From Candidatus Zixiibacteriota bacterium (GTDB taxonomy: Bacteria; Zixibacteria; MSB-5A5; WJJR01), in assembly GCA_016235085.1 (NCBI GenBank), contig JACRMA010000118.1:1-43829 (forward strand): a stretch of DNA of 43,829 nucleotides, given 5' to 3'. The notes beneath the pieces are model-generated. The model did not search any database. It saw nothing but the letters and a program-made list of their open reading frames with translations, and was not told the origin of the DNA. Position numbers and translations under genes: made by a program. How positions within the stretch are numbered: position 1 is the stretch's first letter; each line of letters starts with the position of its first letter. Below are positions 17,771 to 27,381 of the stretch, in pieces.

Positions 17771-19099
17771 CTAGCTTCTGGGTACTGAAGCAGCACCGGT
17801 ATTTTCCGCGGCATCGGTCGCCGTTCGCAGCGCCCGCGCCTGAGTCCGCCAGGACGGAAGTTGCCAGTAGAATACACCCGCACCGATCAGACAGACGACG
17901 CCCCCAACCCCCACCGTCCCCGGCGCGCCAAGACGGTCGGCCAGCAATCCCGCCAACAACGCCCCGAACGGCGCCATACCCATGAACATCATCGAGTAGA
18001 CCGCCATCACCCGGCCACGCAGCCGGTCCGGCACCAGCGTCTGAATCAGCGTGTTGGTCGACGCCATCTGCGTCATCATCCCGAATCGCACCGGAACCAA
18101 AAGTGCCGCCGACAGCCAGAACATCCGCGAGAATGAAAACGCGATCAGACTGATTCCGAATCCCCCCGCCGCCAAAGGCACCCAGCGGCTCAATCCTTTG
18201 AGCTCCCGCCGCGCCGCCAGTCTGACCGCCCCCAAGAGTGCCCCGGTCCCCGCCGCGCTCATCAATATCCCCAGCCCGCGCGACCCGCCATGCAGAATCT
18301 GGTCCGCAAAAATCGGCATTAAAACGGCGTACGGCATCCCAGTCACACTGACCACGGCCAGCAACAGTAACAGCGAGCGAATGGGACTGGTCGTGAAGGC
18401 GTAGCGAAACCCCTCGGCGTAATGACCCAAGGTCGACCCCGGACGAACATCAGGACGCCGCGATGCCAGCGTCATCATCAGCAGCCCCGCAATAACGGCG
18501 AGATAACTAACGGCATTAGCGAAGAAACACCACCCCTCACCGATGACCGCCACCAATGTCCCCGCCACCGCCGGCCCCACCACCCGGGCGCCATTGAACA
18601 TGGAAGAGTTAAGCGCGATGGCATTCATCAAGTCGTCCTTGCCGACCATCTCCACGACAAACGCCTGCCGCGCTGGAATGTCGAATGCGTTGACGATACC
18701 CAGGCAGGTTGCCAGCACAAAGACATGCCAGACCTGCACCCGGCCAGACAACGTTAGCACCGTCAGGATCGATGCCAGCACCATCGCCGACACCTGCGTG
18801 CCGACAATAATCCGATGCCGGTTGAACCGGTCGGCCACTGCACCTCCCACCGCCGCAAACAGAAAGACCGGAATTTGCCCGCAGAATCCGACCAGCCCCA
18901 GTTGCGCCGCCGACCCGGTCAGCCGGTACACCAGCCACGCCTGCGCCAGGGACTGCATCCATGTCCCGATCAAAGAGATCAACTGCCCGCCGAAAAACAG
19001 TTGGAAATTCCGATGCCGCAATGCGCGCATCGCTTCCGGCAGCTTGAATCTGGTTCGAGCTCCCGGAGGGGTGGGGATGGCGGATTCGGTCGGGGTCAC
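17771..19099 (-). CDS. MFS exporter (EntS/MFS_3-like)
   Basis: 442 residues with 12 predicted helices. The opening FKLPEAMRALRHRNFQLFFGGQ, followed by IGTWMQSLAQAWLVYRLTGSA, is characteristic of the MFS_3 group that includes the enterobactin exporter EntS. The loop GGAVADRFNRHR carries the usual A-like motif. GTG 19099 starts the open frame; an ATG at 19030 would remove a polar, poorly conserved leader and is also possible. The substrate is unknown. It is a single gene between a convergent prenyltransferase-like gene and a GT4 gene. Confidence 0.85.
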   Translation of the reverse strand: MTPTESAIPTPPGARTRFKLPEAMRALRHRNFQLFFGGQLISLIGTWMQSLAQAWLVYRLTGSAAQLGLVGFCGQIPVFLFAAVGGAVADRFNRHRIIVGTQVSAMVLASILTVLTLSGRVQVWHVFVLATCLGIVNAFDIPARQAFVVEMVGKDDLMNAIALNSSMFNGARVVGPAVAGTLVAVIGEGWCFFANAVSYLAVIAGLLMMTLASRRPDVRPGSTLGHYAEGFRYAFTTSPIRSLLLLLAVVSVTGMPYAVLMPIFADQILHGGSRGLGILMSAAGTGALLGAVRLAARRELKGLSRWVPLAAGGFGISLIAFSFSRMFWLSAALLVPVRFGMMTQMASTNTLIQTLVPDRLRGRVMAVYSMMFMGMAPFGALLAGLLADRLGAPGTVGVGGVVCLIGAGVFYWQLPSWRTQARALRTATDAAENTGAASVPRS

Positions 19100-19248
19100 A
19101 GTTGGGAGGTCAGGCGTTTAGGTTGCTCACAAGCCAATTGTACACTCAGGTGTCCACGGGAATCCACCGCCGTGTGCTATCAGCAGGTTATCTTGTGACA
19201 AGGCGTGCGAAAAGAAGATTGTGAGACGAAAGCGTGCGAGCGGAGAAA

Positions 19249-20418
19249 CTACGCGTACATCTCCACGCCGGATCCCAGCGATGTAAACACCAGCCCCCGG
19301 TAGTAATCCGACAAGCGCTTCACTTCCAACTCCACCGAGAATTCGGTCGCGGCGCGTTCGCGCGCCGCGGCCCCAAACCGTGAAGCCAGATCCTCGGCCA
19401 AAAGCAGGATGTTGACCCGCATCGCCAGCGCGTCCGCTTCGCCGGGATCGAACAAGTACCCGCTCTCCCCGTGACGGATCAGTTCTGGGTTGCCGCCCAC
19501 TGATGTCGCCACAATCGGCAGCCCCGCCGCCATGTACGACAGCAGCGTATCCGAACAGCTCTCTGACATCGACGTCAGCACCGCGACGTCGGCCGCCTGC
19601 ATCCATCGCGCGCGTGCCGACTGATCCTCGACCACAATTAGCCGCTCGAACACACCGGCCTGCCTCGCCTGGTTCAGCAAATAGGGAATGTCCTCGGCGG
19701 AACCTGGAATCAGAAGCACGAATCGCGCGTGCGGATAAAGCGGCGCCAGGTGCGCCGCGGCATCAAGAAATGTCGCAGGGTCCTTCATCCGCTCCAGCGG
19801 ACTCTCCATGAACACGACTCGTTCCTGCAGCGAAAGTCCGAACGCATGCTTGGCATCCGCAACCGATTGCGGCGTTCGGTCAGGCAGACCGGCGCAATCG
19901 GTACCGCTGGGGATGACATCCACGCGGTCGCGCCGCACTCGTTCCTGGCGCACGAGTCTTGCCGCGGCTGCCGACGAGGTCGCCACAAATCGTGCCGGCA
20001 CCTCATTGGCCTTCCGCAGTGCAATCAGGTGATCTGAGTTCAGGGTGTGCCCCAGATCACGCACCTCGCCCATGCAGACTTTGATCCCGGCCGAGCGCGC
20101 AACGGGCAATCCCAAAATTCGTGCGTTCAAATCATACGCACAGGCCAGATCAAACTGCCCGCCGCCTGCCAGCCGCGCCAGCCGCGCCCGTCCCAGCAGG
20201 TCCCAACTAACGCCCGAACGAGAAACACCGGCTGCCTCGAGCCGGCATGGAATCGACAGACGATCAAAGTTATCCGCGATGTCATGAATCGCCACCACGA
20301 CCGGGTCAAACAGAGCCCGATCCAGCCGCGTGACGACCCGGCTCAAATGCGCCAGCGTCTCCCGGCCGGAATCATCCAGCCGGTCAACCAGATACAGAAG
20401 TCTAAGGCGTTCACGCAT
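19249..20418 (-). CDS. GT4-family glycosyltransferase
   Basis: About 390 residues from ATG 20418, where the first Rossmann strand RLRLLYLVDRLDDSG begins. GTG 20487 would add 23 polar residues and neither start has a clear ribosome-binding site. The protein has the two-domain GT-B layout. The second domain carries the nucleotide-sugar site SMSESCSDTLLSYMAAGLPIVATSVGGNPELI with the E(x7)E pattern of retaining GT4 enzymes. DVIPSGTD marks the domain hinge. It probably adds a sugar during glycan or glycolipid assembly. It is a single gene, and the tRNA-Ser gene lies behind its start. Confidence 0.88.
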   Translation of the reverse strand: MRERLRLLYLVDRLDDSGRETLAHLSRVVTRLDRALFDPVVVAIHDIADNFDRLSIPCRLEAAGVSRSGVSWDLLGRARLARLAGGGQFDLACAYDLNARILGLPVARSAGIKVCMGEVRDLGHTLNSDHLIALRKANEVPARFVATSSAAAARLVRQERVRRDRVDVIPSGTDCAGLPDRTPQSVADAKHAFGLSLQERVVFMESPLERMKDPATFLDAAAHLAPLYPHARFVLLIPGSAEDIPYLLNQARQAGVFERLIVVEDQSARARWMQAADVAVLTSMSESCSDTLLSYMAAGLPIVATSVGGNPELIRHGESGYLFDPGEADALAMRVNILLLAEDLASRFGAAARERAATEFSVELEVKRLSDYYRGLVFTSLGSGVEMYA

Positions 20419-20592
20419 AACGAACTGAGGCGCCCGCGACGGCCACACCGAATCAGTCGAGCTGATCGCCGGGTTCGCAGGCTCCACTACGCATTATCGA
20501 CGGGTGAGGACATTCTCTACAAAATGAAGAGGGGCGGGGCTGACGGCCGAAAGCTCCTTGCCCGGCTGCCCAAAATCGGATAACTTCCCCCC

Positions 20593-20683
20593 GGAGAGAT
20601 GTCCGAGTGGCTTAAGGAGCACGCCTGGAGAGCGTGTAGGCGCTAAAACCGCCTCCCGGGTTCAAATCCCGGTCTCTCCGCCA
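20593..20683 (+). tRNA. tRNA-Ser (anticodon GGA)
   Basis: The acceptor stem GGAGAGA (20593-20599) pairs with TCTCTCC (20673-20679); the discriminator is G and CCA is encoded (20681-20683). The anticodon stem CACGC/GCGTG encloses the loop CTGGAGA with anticodon GGA at 20627-20629, which reads UCC and UCU. A long variable arm between the anticodon and T stems and the GGTTCAAATCC T-arm fit a class II serine tRNA. The cloverleaf is complete. Confidence 0.97.
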
Positions 20684-21394
20684 TTTCTGGTACAATCCCC
20701 ATCGCCCCGCAACGTGGGTGGCGTAAGTGCTTGTTTTAACCGGCACCACGCGTGTGAAGCTGTCCCATCTGCCGTTCGTCCGCATCAAAGATCGAGAATA
20801 GCACTTGACCAATTGCCGAATTGCGAGTATATTAGTGATAATTAGTTCGCGGTGATACAAGCCACGTAGCCAACCGCTTTGAGAGTAGTCGCCTATCACG
20901 CACAGCTAAACCGTCACAACACGCTCGTACAAGCTTGAATTGAGAAGTAGCCGGATCCTCAGCCGCTAGTCTTTTGGGAGGCTTTGTGTCGGAACCGTTC
21001 GGGTTGGAATCCAACGCGCCACTGCGGCACCACGCGAGTTCACGACCGCGCGTGATGCCCGGCGCTCTGGCGACAGGCAGCGCGCCTGTGCTCAGTTCTT
21101 CGGTGACAACTTGATGACAAATCGCCAACATAACCACAACAGTCACATTCCACGCCGCAGACGCCGAAATCGGAATTCACTTTCATGATATGGCTTGCGT
21201 CCCCCCGTTATCACACGGCCAATCGCCGCGGGAGTGGCCTGGTGGGCTTCAGTCAGTCGGCCCTTGAATGGAAATTCGTAGCGAACCAGGGTTCTCGGGA
21301 ACAATTCATTATTGCATCAAGTTTCAACAGCCGACAGGCTTTCTTTGTCGACAACAAAACATGAACTTCAATTGCACAATCGGGAGGAGTCGAA
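20684..21394. other. Intergenic region after tRNA-Ser, no gene
   Basis: 711 bases with no convincing coding frame. It holds one good sigma-70-like promoter candidate at 20805 and the ribosome-binding site of the next gene. I saw no integrase, no repeat of the tRNA 3' end and no riboswitch I could name. The promoter lies far upstream of the next gene, leaving more than 500 bases of possible leader or small-RNA sequence. Confidence 0.5.
20805..20833 (+). promoter_or_regulatory. Candidate sigma-70 promoter (TTGACC-17-TATATT)
   Basis: TTGACC at 20805-20810 and TATATT at 20828-20833 are separated by exactly 17 bases, in a locally AT-rich stretch. The nearest plus-strand gene starts 560 bases downstream, so it would make either a long leader or an unannotated small RNA. 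This is a pattern match only. Confidence 0.4.
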
Positions 21395-23632
21395 ATGTCC
21401 GTCAGAGAACTAGCTCTGATTCGCATTTTGGGGCGGGCAGCAACAGTTCTGATCTTTACCATCATCACCAATGTCCTTCTCACGCAGCCGGTGACCGCCG
21501 CTTGGGTCGGCGTCGGTCCGCAAAACAAAGTCATTGAAGCCGTTGCCGTAGCACCCGACAACGCACTGGTGCGATTCGCCGGCGCATTCGGCTGGGGAAT
21601 CTTCAAGTCGACCAACGGCGGTGTTACCTGGTCGGCCATGCCCAACACGGGGATGACCAACGCTTACATTCGTGCAGTTCTGGCGCTCAGTTCAACAGAT
21701 GTATTCGTCGGCACCAACGATGGCGTCTATCACTCGGTTGATGGCGGGTCCTCCTGGACCTTTGTCCTGCCGACTCTCTTCTCCGTGCGCTCCCTGGCGT
21801 ATGACCCGCTGTCTGTGAGACTGTACGCCGGCACTTATGGCGATGATCTGTATTACTCCACCACCGGTGGGGGAGTCGGCACCTGGACAAAGTCAATTGT
21901 CCTCGACGATACCTCGGCGGTCGTGATGCATCACATTCGCAGTGTCGCGGTCTATGGCCGTGATTCTGTCTATGTCGGCGGATCGATTGCCGATGTGGCC
22001 AGCGGCGGTGCCCTCTTCGTCAGCCGCAATGGCGGTGTCGGGTGGTCGCAGGTGCAGCGCGGCAAGGGCATTCGCGGCTCAGTTGTCGGCATCGCGATCA
22101 GCCCCAACAATCCCGACTCAAGTTTGATTATAGGCATCGTCAAACTCGGCGTGTACAAGAGCACAGACGGCGGCATCTCCTGGCTCGGCATCGATGGCCC
22201 GTCCACCGTGCATCCCATCGGAGATACCAATATCAGTTGTGTCGCATTCACGCCCGCGTACCGCATGGCGGCTGGTGATTCGACCGGCGGCTTCTATCGC
22301 CGGGCATTGGGTGATACAACCCTGGGCTGGTGGCCGGCGACGGGAGTTCCGCTCATGCCCGCTTTTCCCACCAGTGCCTGGTCCAATGCCGCGGGGATGG
22401 AATTGATGCTCGGGACCGATGGCAAAGGAGTGTACCGTTCCACCGACAGCGGCGCTACGTTCGCCGTCAGCAACTCCGGAATGATGGGCACGGCCGTGCG
22501 GCAGATTCTCATCGCCAGTGCCGGCCGCATCGTTGTCGCGACCGGGTTCGGCGATAAAATCTGGTACACCGACAATGGCGGCACGACCTGGGCTCAGGCA
22601 GCCGTGCCAACCAGCAACTCGATCGACGACCTGGCCGCCACATCTGTACCCGGCACTCTGTACGCCGGTTCGTATGCCGCGGGTGTCCTCAAATCGACCG
22701 ACAACGGCCAGACTTGGGTGAACACGGACACAACCGTGATCAATAGATTTGTTCGCGCTGTCGCGGTTGCCCCGGGTTCGGCCACGGTGGCCTACGCCGG
22801 AACCGCCAATGGCGTCTTCAAGACAATCAACGGCGGAGCGAGTTGGGTGAGCACGAATGGTGTCTACATTCCCCCCTCAACGGCAGTTCACTCGCTCGCC
22901 GTGTCCCCATTTGCCTCCAACACGGTACTGGCCGGTACCGACTCATCGTATTTGTACCGTACCATCGATGGCGGCGCCACATGGAGCCATGTGGCGACCG
23001 CCGCCGGATTTCATGCGAACGACATATTCATTCGCACGGTGGATTTCGATCCCGCTACCTCCGGACGCGTCTACGCCGGCTGCGACAGTGGCCACGTCTA
23101 CATTTCCAGCGACAACGGCGCCACGTGGACGTACCTTGCCACACTTGCCACTGTCAATTCGGTTCGTCAGATCAGAATCGATCCTGCCCATCCAAGCCAT
23201 TTGTTCGCCGCCACATTCGGCGGCGGCGTCTTCGCCTCGCAAGACGGTGGCGCCACGTGGGCGAATATCTCCGGAGCGCTTCCCGATTCGCAGTTGTATA
23301 CGCTCACCCTTGACCCCGCCGGACCGTCAACCAATGTTTACTTGGGAACACGAGGACACGGGCTCTACAAAGGACCATACACCTTTCCGATTGCGGGTTG
23401 TAGCTGTCCCTCTCAGGGCGACCTCAACGGCGACACTTCAATCGACGTGTTTGACGTCATCGCTGTCATCGGAGTTGCGTTCAGCGGTAATCCCGATATT
23501 CAGGATCCGCAGTGCCCGATATCGCGCGGCGACGTCAATAACGACGTGAGCACGGACGTCTTCGACGTGATCTACCTGATCGCGACTGCTTTTAGCGGCG
23601 GCGCGTCACCCATCAATCCCTGCGGTCCATAG
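21395..23632 (+). CDS. Secreted Asp-box (BNR/sortilin-like) repeat protein with dockerin-like C-terminus
   Basis: 745 residues; the ATG follows GGGAGGAG at 21382-21389. A signal sequence (about 12-35) leads to a beta-propeller-like body with about eleven Asp-box motifs of the type STDGGATW (for example FKSTNGGVTW, YKSTDGGISW, FASQDGGATW), as in sialidases, sortilin-like and HCF136/YCF48 proteins. No sialidase catalytic arginine set was recognised, so it is probably a binding or structural protein. The last 70 residues carry two calcium-loop repeats, GDLNGDTSIDVFDVIAVIG and GDVNNDVSTDVFDVIYLIA, like a type I dockerin. No cohesin gene is nearby. The module more likely serves anchoring or sorting. 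Confidence 0.85.
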   Translation: MSVRELALIRILGRAATVLIFTIITNVLLTQPVTAAWVGVGPQNKVIEAVAVAPDNALVRFAGAFGWGIFKSTNGGVTWSAMPNTGMTNAYIRAVLALSSTDVFVGTNDGVYHSVDGGSSWTFVLPTLFSVRSLAYDPLSVRLYAGTYGDDLYYSTTGGGVGTWTKSIVLDDTSAVVMHHIRSVAVYGRDSVYVGGSIADVASGGALFVSRNGGVGWSQVQRGKGIRGSVVGIAISPNNPDSSLIIGIVKLGVYKSTDGGISWLGIDGPSTVHPIGDTNISCVAFTPAYRMAAGDSTGGFYRRALGDTTLGWWPATGVPLMPAFPTSAWSNAAGMELMLGTDGKGVYRSTDSGATFAVSNSGMMGTAVRQILIASAGRIVVATGFGDKIWYTDNGGTTWAQAAVPTSNSIDDLAATSVPGTLYAGSYAAGVLKSTDNGQTWVNTDTTVINRFVRAVAVAPGSATVAYAGTANGVFKTINGGASWVSTNGVYIPPSTAVHSLAVSPFASNTVLAGTDSSYLYRTIDGGATWSHVATAAGFHANDIFIRTVDFDPATSGRVYAGCDSGHVYISSDNGATWTYLATLATVNSVRQIRIDPAHPSHLFAATFGGGVFASQDGGATWANISGALPDSQLYTLTLDPAGPSTNVYLGTRGHGLYKGPYTFPIAGCSCPSQGDLNGDTSIDVFDVIAVIGVAFSGNPDIQDPQCPISRGDVNNDVSTDVFDVIYLIATAFSGGASPINPCGP

Positions 23633-23688
23633 ACCACAGCTTCCCTGGGAGAGATCGTGTTTTCGATCATCGATGGAGTCAATAATTC

Positions 23689-24879
23689 ATGTGGATAATC
23701 GGCGGAGAAATTCTCGGACTGGCCGCGCTTCTGGCACTTGAAGCCCGGCGCCACCGGCATAACCTGTCCGCGATTCCCATCCGGGTGCACGTCAATGGGA
23801 CCCGCGGCAAATCATCGGTTACACGGCTGATCGCCGCGGGATTGCGCGCCGGCGGCCTGCGCACGATCGCCAAGACCACCGGCACCAAGCCCCGCTACAT
23901 CATGGCGGATGGAACCGAGCAGGAGATCATCCGCGCCGGCAAACCGGGCGTCATCGAGCAGGTTCGTATCATCCGCCGCGCCCGCGATCAAAATGCCAGC
24001 GCCCTCGTCATCGAGTGCATGGCCGTCAAACCGGATTCGCAGAAGATCGCCGAGGAAAAACTCGTACGCTCCACCGTGGGTGTCATCACCAACGTGCGCG
24101 CGGATCATCTCGACGAAATGGGCCCCACCGTCGGCCACGTCGCCGAAGCGCTCGCCAACACGGTGCCGTTTGGCGGAGTGCTGTTCACCGCCGAACGCGA
24201 AAACCTCGAACCCCTCTGCCGCCGCGCACAGAAACGCAGCACCGCCGTCGTCGTCTCCCGGCACGAGGCGATCACCGACGCCATGATGACCGACTTCACC
24301 TACTTCGAGCATCGGGAAAATGTCGCATTGGCGCTCTCCGTGACCTCCTGGTTTGGTATTGATCCGCTCGTGGCCCTGAAAGGCATGCACAGCGCCACAC
24401 CCGATCCCGGCGCTCTGCGCGTGCATCACCTCACGGCATTCGGCACGCCCATCACCTTTGTGAATGCCTTCGCCGCCAATGATCCGGATAGCTACAAGAT
24501 CATCTGGGACCGCCTCGAACCGTGGCGCCATGATGGCGCCAAGATGGTCGCGCTGATTACCTGCCGCAAAGATCGCATCTCCCGGGCCGAACAACTGGCC
24601 CACTTGATCGTCAACGGGGTCGAGGCGGACCAGTACTTCATCTGCGGCCAGTCGACCCATACGGTGTACCAGGCCGCCATCGGGATGGGAATGGACCGGA
24701 CGCGGGTGCACGATTACGGCGGACAAGATGCCGCCGCGATTTTTGAATCGGTTTTGGAAGTGGCAAACAAACACCCGGTCACGGTTGTCGGTCTCGGCAA
24801 CATCGTGGGCCTGGGCGAACAACTGGCCAACTACTTTCAGCACAGAGGAGAGGAAGTTGTATACCGAGGCGTTGCGTGA
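23689..24879 (+). CDS. pgsB: Poly-gamma-glutamate synthase subunit PgsB (CapB)
   Basis: 396 residues. An N-terminal membrane helix (WIIGGEILGLAALLAL) is followed by the Mur-ligase-like ATP site NGTRGKSS at 36-43, an exact PgsB/CapB signature. KTTGTKPRYI and TNVRADHLDEMGPT also match the family. PgsB is the ATP-dependent amide ligase that polymerises glutamate through gamma-carboxyl links, working with PgsC. It is the first gene of a six-gene run in which most genes overlap or nearly touch. The start has GGAG about 12 bases upstream, a rather distant site. The family call is strong; that the product is poly-gamma-glutamate is by analogy. Confidence 0.93.
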   Translation: MWIIGGEILGLAALLALEARRHRHNLSAIPIRVHVNGTRGKSSVTRLIAAGLRAGGLRTIAKTTGTKPRYIMADGTEQEIIRAGKPGVIEQVRIIRRARDQNASALVIECMAVKPDSQKIAEEKLVRSTVGVITNVRADHLDEMGPTVGHVAEALANTVPFGGVLFTAERENLEPLCRRAQKRSTAVVVSRHEAITDAMMTDFTYFEHRENVALALSVTSWFGIDPLVALKGMHSATPDPGALRVHHLTAFGTPITFVNAFAANDPDSYKIIWDRLEPWRHDGAKMVALITCRKDRISRAEQLAHLIVNGVEADQYFICGQSTHTVYQAAIGMGMDRTRVHDYGGQDAAAIFESVLEVANKHPVTVVGLGNIVGLGEQLANYFQHRGEEVVYRGVA

Positions 24880-25351
24880 TCTGATCATCCACTCGGTGGG
24901 GCTGGGGCTGATTATCAGTCTCGGATTCTCCGAGACACTCGGACTGGCGGCGGGCGGAATGGTGGTGCCCGGATATGTGGCGCTGGCGATTCACGAGCCG
25001 GCCCGCGTCTTCGGCACCGTTCTGGTGGCCCTCGCTACATTTGGGATCATCAAATTGCTGTCGACTTACATGTTCATCTTTGGCCGCCGCCGGGTCGTGC
25101 TCACCATTCTGGTGGGATTCCTGCTGGGCTGGCTCTCCCGCGATTGGATGGTCTTCCACCTCAACAACAATCAACCGCTCGAATTCCAGACCATCGGTTT
25201 GATCATCCCCGGTCTCATCGCCAATTGGATGGAGCGTCAGGGTGTCGTCTCCACCATCTCGATGATGGTGATCGGGGCGATTCTGATCCGGCTCCTGCTG
25301 ATGATTCTCACCGGTGGTGACATTGCCCTCGGACAGGATGTGCTGATATGA
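24857..25351 (+). CDS. pgsC: Poly-gamma-glutamate synthase subunit PgsC (CapC)
   Basis: 164 residues with about five membrane helices. The opening YTEALRDLIIHSVGLGLIISLGF and the motif GMVVPGYVAL are typical of PgsC/CapC, the membrane partner of PgsB. The frame is open from 24728, but the real start is probably TTG 24857: GAGGAGAGG precedes it directly and the protein then has the family's usual N-terminus. That start lies 23 bases inside pgsB, so translation is coupled. The TGA overlaps the next ATG. The TTG start could hold PgsC below PgsB level. Confidence 0.9.
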   Translation: MYTEALRDLIIHSVGLGLIISLGFSETLGLAAGGMVVPGYVALAIHEPARVFGTVLVALATFGIIKLLSTYMFIFGRRRVVLTILVGFLLGWLSRDWMVFHLNNNQPLEFQTIGLIIPGLIANWMERQGVVSTISMMVIGAILIRLLLMILTGGDIALGQDVLI

Positions 25352-26481
25352 AATGGCGTCAGGAACCACTCGGAAAAGGGGCGCTGGTCGGCCTGGCGAT
25401 CTTCGCCATCCTGATCTTCTATGCCGCGGAACACACCGCGCGGCCGCTTCAGCAGCCGCGCTACAAGACCAAGCTTCGCGCCGCCGAACTTGATCAGCAG
25501 GCCCAGCGCGCGATCGCCAGCTATCTGCACGAGAAGGGCATCAAGATCGATCCGCGCAACGATCCCTGGGGTACAGGCCTGATCGGCGAGGAACGCACTC
25601 CGATCACGTCGGACCGTGGCGTGGCCACCGCCAAGACGCTCGCCACCAACCCCAACTTCGCTGCGGCGTTTGTCGAATTGCTCAACCGCGCCGGGGTCAG
25701 GAAAGGCGACGTCGTTGCCGCCGGAATGACCGGCTCGCTCCCCGGATGGGATGTGGCCTTCTTCGCCGCCTGTCAGGCCATGGAACTCAGGCCGATATCC
25801 ATCGTCTCCGTCGGCGCATCCGACTGGGGCGCGACCCGTCCCGAACTCACCTGGCTGGACATGGAAAGCATCATCACCAGGGCCAACATCTGGGACGATC
25901 GCTCGTTTGCAGCCTCCCTCGGCGGCGGCGGTGACAACGGCCGAGGCATCTCACCCGCCGGCCGCGACATGATCAAACAGGCGATTGCCCGTAACGACGT
26001 GATGCTCATCGAGGACAAGTCGCTCGAAGGCATCATCGAGCGCCGAATGGTGCTGTACGACTCGCTCGCTGCCGGCATGGGCCCGATTGCCTGTTACGTG
26101 AACATCGGCGGCGGACTCGCCAACATGGGCGGCTCACTCAATGCCAAGCTCATTTCTCCGGGAGTATCGCGACACTTGGCAAAGCGCAATTACCCGGTCC
26201 GTGCGGTCATCAATCGCATGGCCGAACGCGGGATCCCCGTCATCAACTTGTCCAACGTCGTCCACATCGCCGATATGTACAACCTCCCCGCCGTCGTCGC
26301 ACCCGAAGCGCCGGCCATCGGCGAAGGCTCACTTTACTTTCGCGAGCAATTCAACATTTCCACCACCATCATCCTGACGGCTGTGCTGATGATTGTCGTG
26401 TTTGCCGTCATCCGAATTGACCTGCGGCATCTGTTCTTCCGCCGCCGGTCCTCACTCGCGACGGTGCAGGAGCTGCCATGA
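25348..26481 (+). CDS. pgsW: Poly-gamma-glutamate system protein (PgsW-like)
   Basis: 377 residues anchored by one helix at each end (about 11-27 and 338-356), with a large domain between that faces outside. Recognisable parts include the GVRKGDVVAAGMTGSLPGW segment, YVNIGGGLANMGG and HIADMYNLPAVVAPEAPAIGEG. These match the family called poly-gamma-glutamate system protein, which accompanies pgsB and pgsC in many non-Firmicutes genomes. Its biochemical role is not established; assembly or export is the usual guess. It overlaps pgsC by ATGA and the next gene by ATGA. No PgsA or PgsE is present, so this gene may take the place of PgsA. Confidence 0.85.
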   Translation: MKWRQEPLGKGALVGLAIFAILIFYAAEHTARPLQQPRYKTKLRAAELDQQAQRAIASYLHEKGIKIDPRNDPWGTGLIGEERTPITSDRGVATAKTLATNPNFAAAFVELLNRAGVRKGDVVAAGMTGSLPGWDVAFFAACQAMELRPISIVSVGASDWGATRPELTWLDMESIITRANIWDDRSFAASLGGGGDNGRGISPAGRDMIKQAIARNDVMLIEDKSLEGIIERRMVLYDSLAAGMGPIACYVNIGGGLANMGGSLNAKLISPGVSRHLAKRNYPVRAVINRMAERGIPVINLSNVVHIADMYNLPAVVAPEAPAIGEGSLYFREQFNISTTIILTAVLMIVVFAVIRIDLRHLFFRRRSSLATVQELP

Positions 26482-27377
26482 AACGGCTGGTTGGGTCAGC
26501 AATTCTTTCAATGGTTGTGCTCATGGGAGCCGGCCACTCCTGGGGAGACGAACTGCTCGCGCCAATCCGCGGGAGCATCGTCAACCTGTCGATCAACGAG
26601 AAGCAGAGCACGTATTACAGGCTCCACACTGATTCTACACTCGAAGTGACCGCCACCGGCCCCGGCTGGCTCAGCGCCATCGTCCGGCTGATCCTGCCAC
26701 CCGGCGCCACCGACAGCGCGTCCTACCGCGTCATCGTGACCGCCGGCGCCGATACGATGAAGCAGTTCAGTGATACAGTCGGTACGGCTGATGCGGAATT
26801 GGTCGGTTCCAAGGAGCAGCCAACCACCTCCAGAAAGTTCTCCTTCCCGATTTCTGAGAAACAGCGAACCTACACCTTTCGCCTGCTAGACAACGGCGGC
26901 CGTGACGCTGCCGTGCGATTCCTTGTGCGGCGCCCGTCGGCGCATGCCAAGGAGCAGCCGCTATTCCCGATCGCGATGGATCGCTCGCTCACACTGCTCT
27001 ATCACGAGCGCAGACTCGAGTTCCATCTGGCCACCGCGCAAAATCCGGTGAAAGTCCGCGTGATCGGACCAACCAAATTGCGAATCGTCACGCGCCTGGT
27101 CTTCGGGCCGACGATGAAGGGCCTGCAGCCCTATGCGTTGGATCTGACACTCGACAAGGAGACACTCAAAGTGGAAGAACTGTCTTCCACCAAGGCGGTC
27201 TCGAGCGAGTTCGAAGACGAGAAAGAGTGGCTTCCGGGCAAAAGCCGAACCGTCTATGTCGCCATCCCCTCGGGCGAACATGATCTGACGATCACACCAA
27301 AGGCAACCACCGCCCCCGGCGTGGCCGTGCGATTCACCCTGCCGTCCGAAACCGGAACTTCAGACGAAAGCAATTGA
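26478..27377 (+). CDS. Unknown secreted protein of the pgs operon
   Basis: 299 residues with a signal peptide (about 1-23, ending SWG). I do not recognise the family. The mature part looks rich in beta strands and has two similar halves: each contains an alternating hydrophobic stretch with a STYYRL/QRTYTFRL element (NEKQSTYYRLHTD near 38 and SEKQRTYTFRLLD near 132), suggesting a duplicated beta-sandwich. The ATG overlaps the stop of the PgsW-like gene as ATGA and the next start follows four bases after its own stop. Its position suggests a periplasmic part of polymer export between the inner-membrane enzymes and the barrel encoded next. That role is inference. Confidence 0.8.
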   Translation: MKRLVGSAILSMVVLMGAGHSWGDELLAPIRGSIVNLSINEKQSTYYRLHTDSTLEVTATGPGWLSAIVRLILPPGATDSASYRVIVTAGADTMKQFSDTVGTADAELVGSKEQPTTSRKFSFPISEKQRTYTFRLLDNGGRDAAVRFLVRRPSAHAKEQPLFPIAMDRSLTLLYHERRLEFHLATAQNPVKVRVIGPTKLRIVTRLVFGPTMKGLQPYALDLTLDKETLKVEELSSTKAVSSEFEDEKEWLPGKSRTVYVAIPSGEHDLTITPKATTAPGVAVRFTLPSETGTSDESN

Positions 27378-27381
27378 CGCC

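Noticed and set aside
20593-21394. Integration site at the tRNA-Ser 3' end
   Set aside because: No repeat of the tRNA end and no integrase gene was found downstream in the window.
23812-24888. 358-codon frame on the minus strand opposite pgsB
   Set aside because: Rich in His, Asp and Gly as expected for the complement of a GC-rich gene; pgsB has clear family motifs and operon context.
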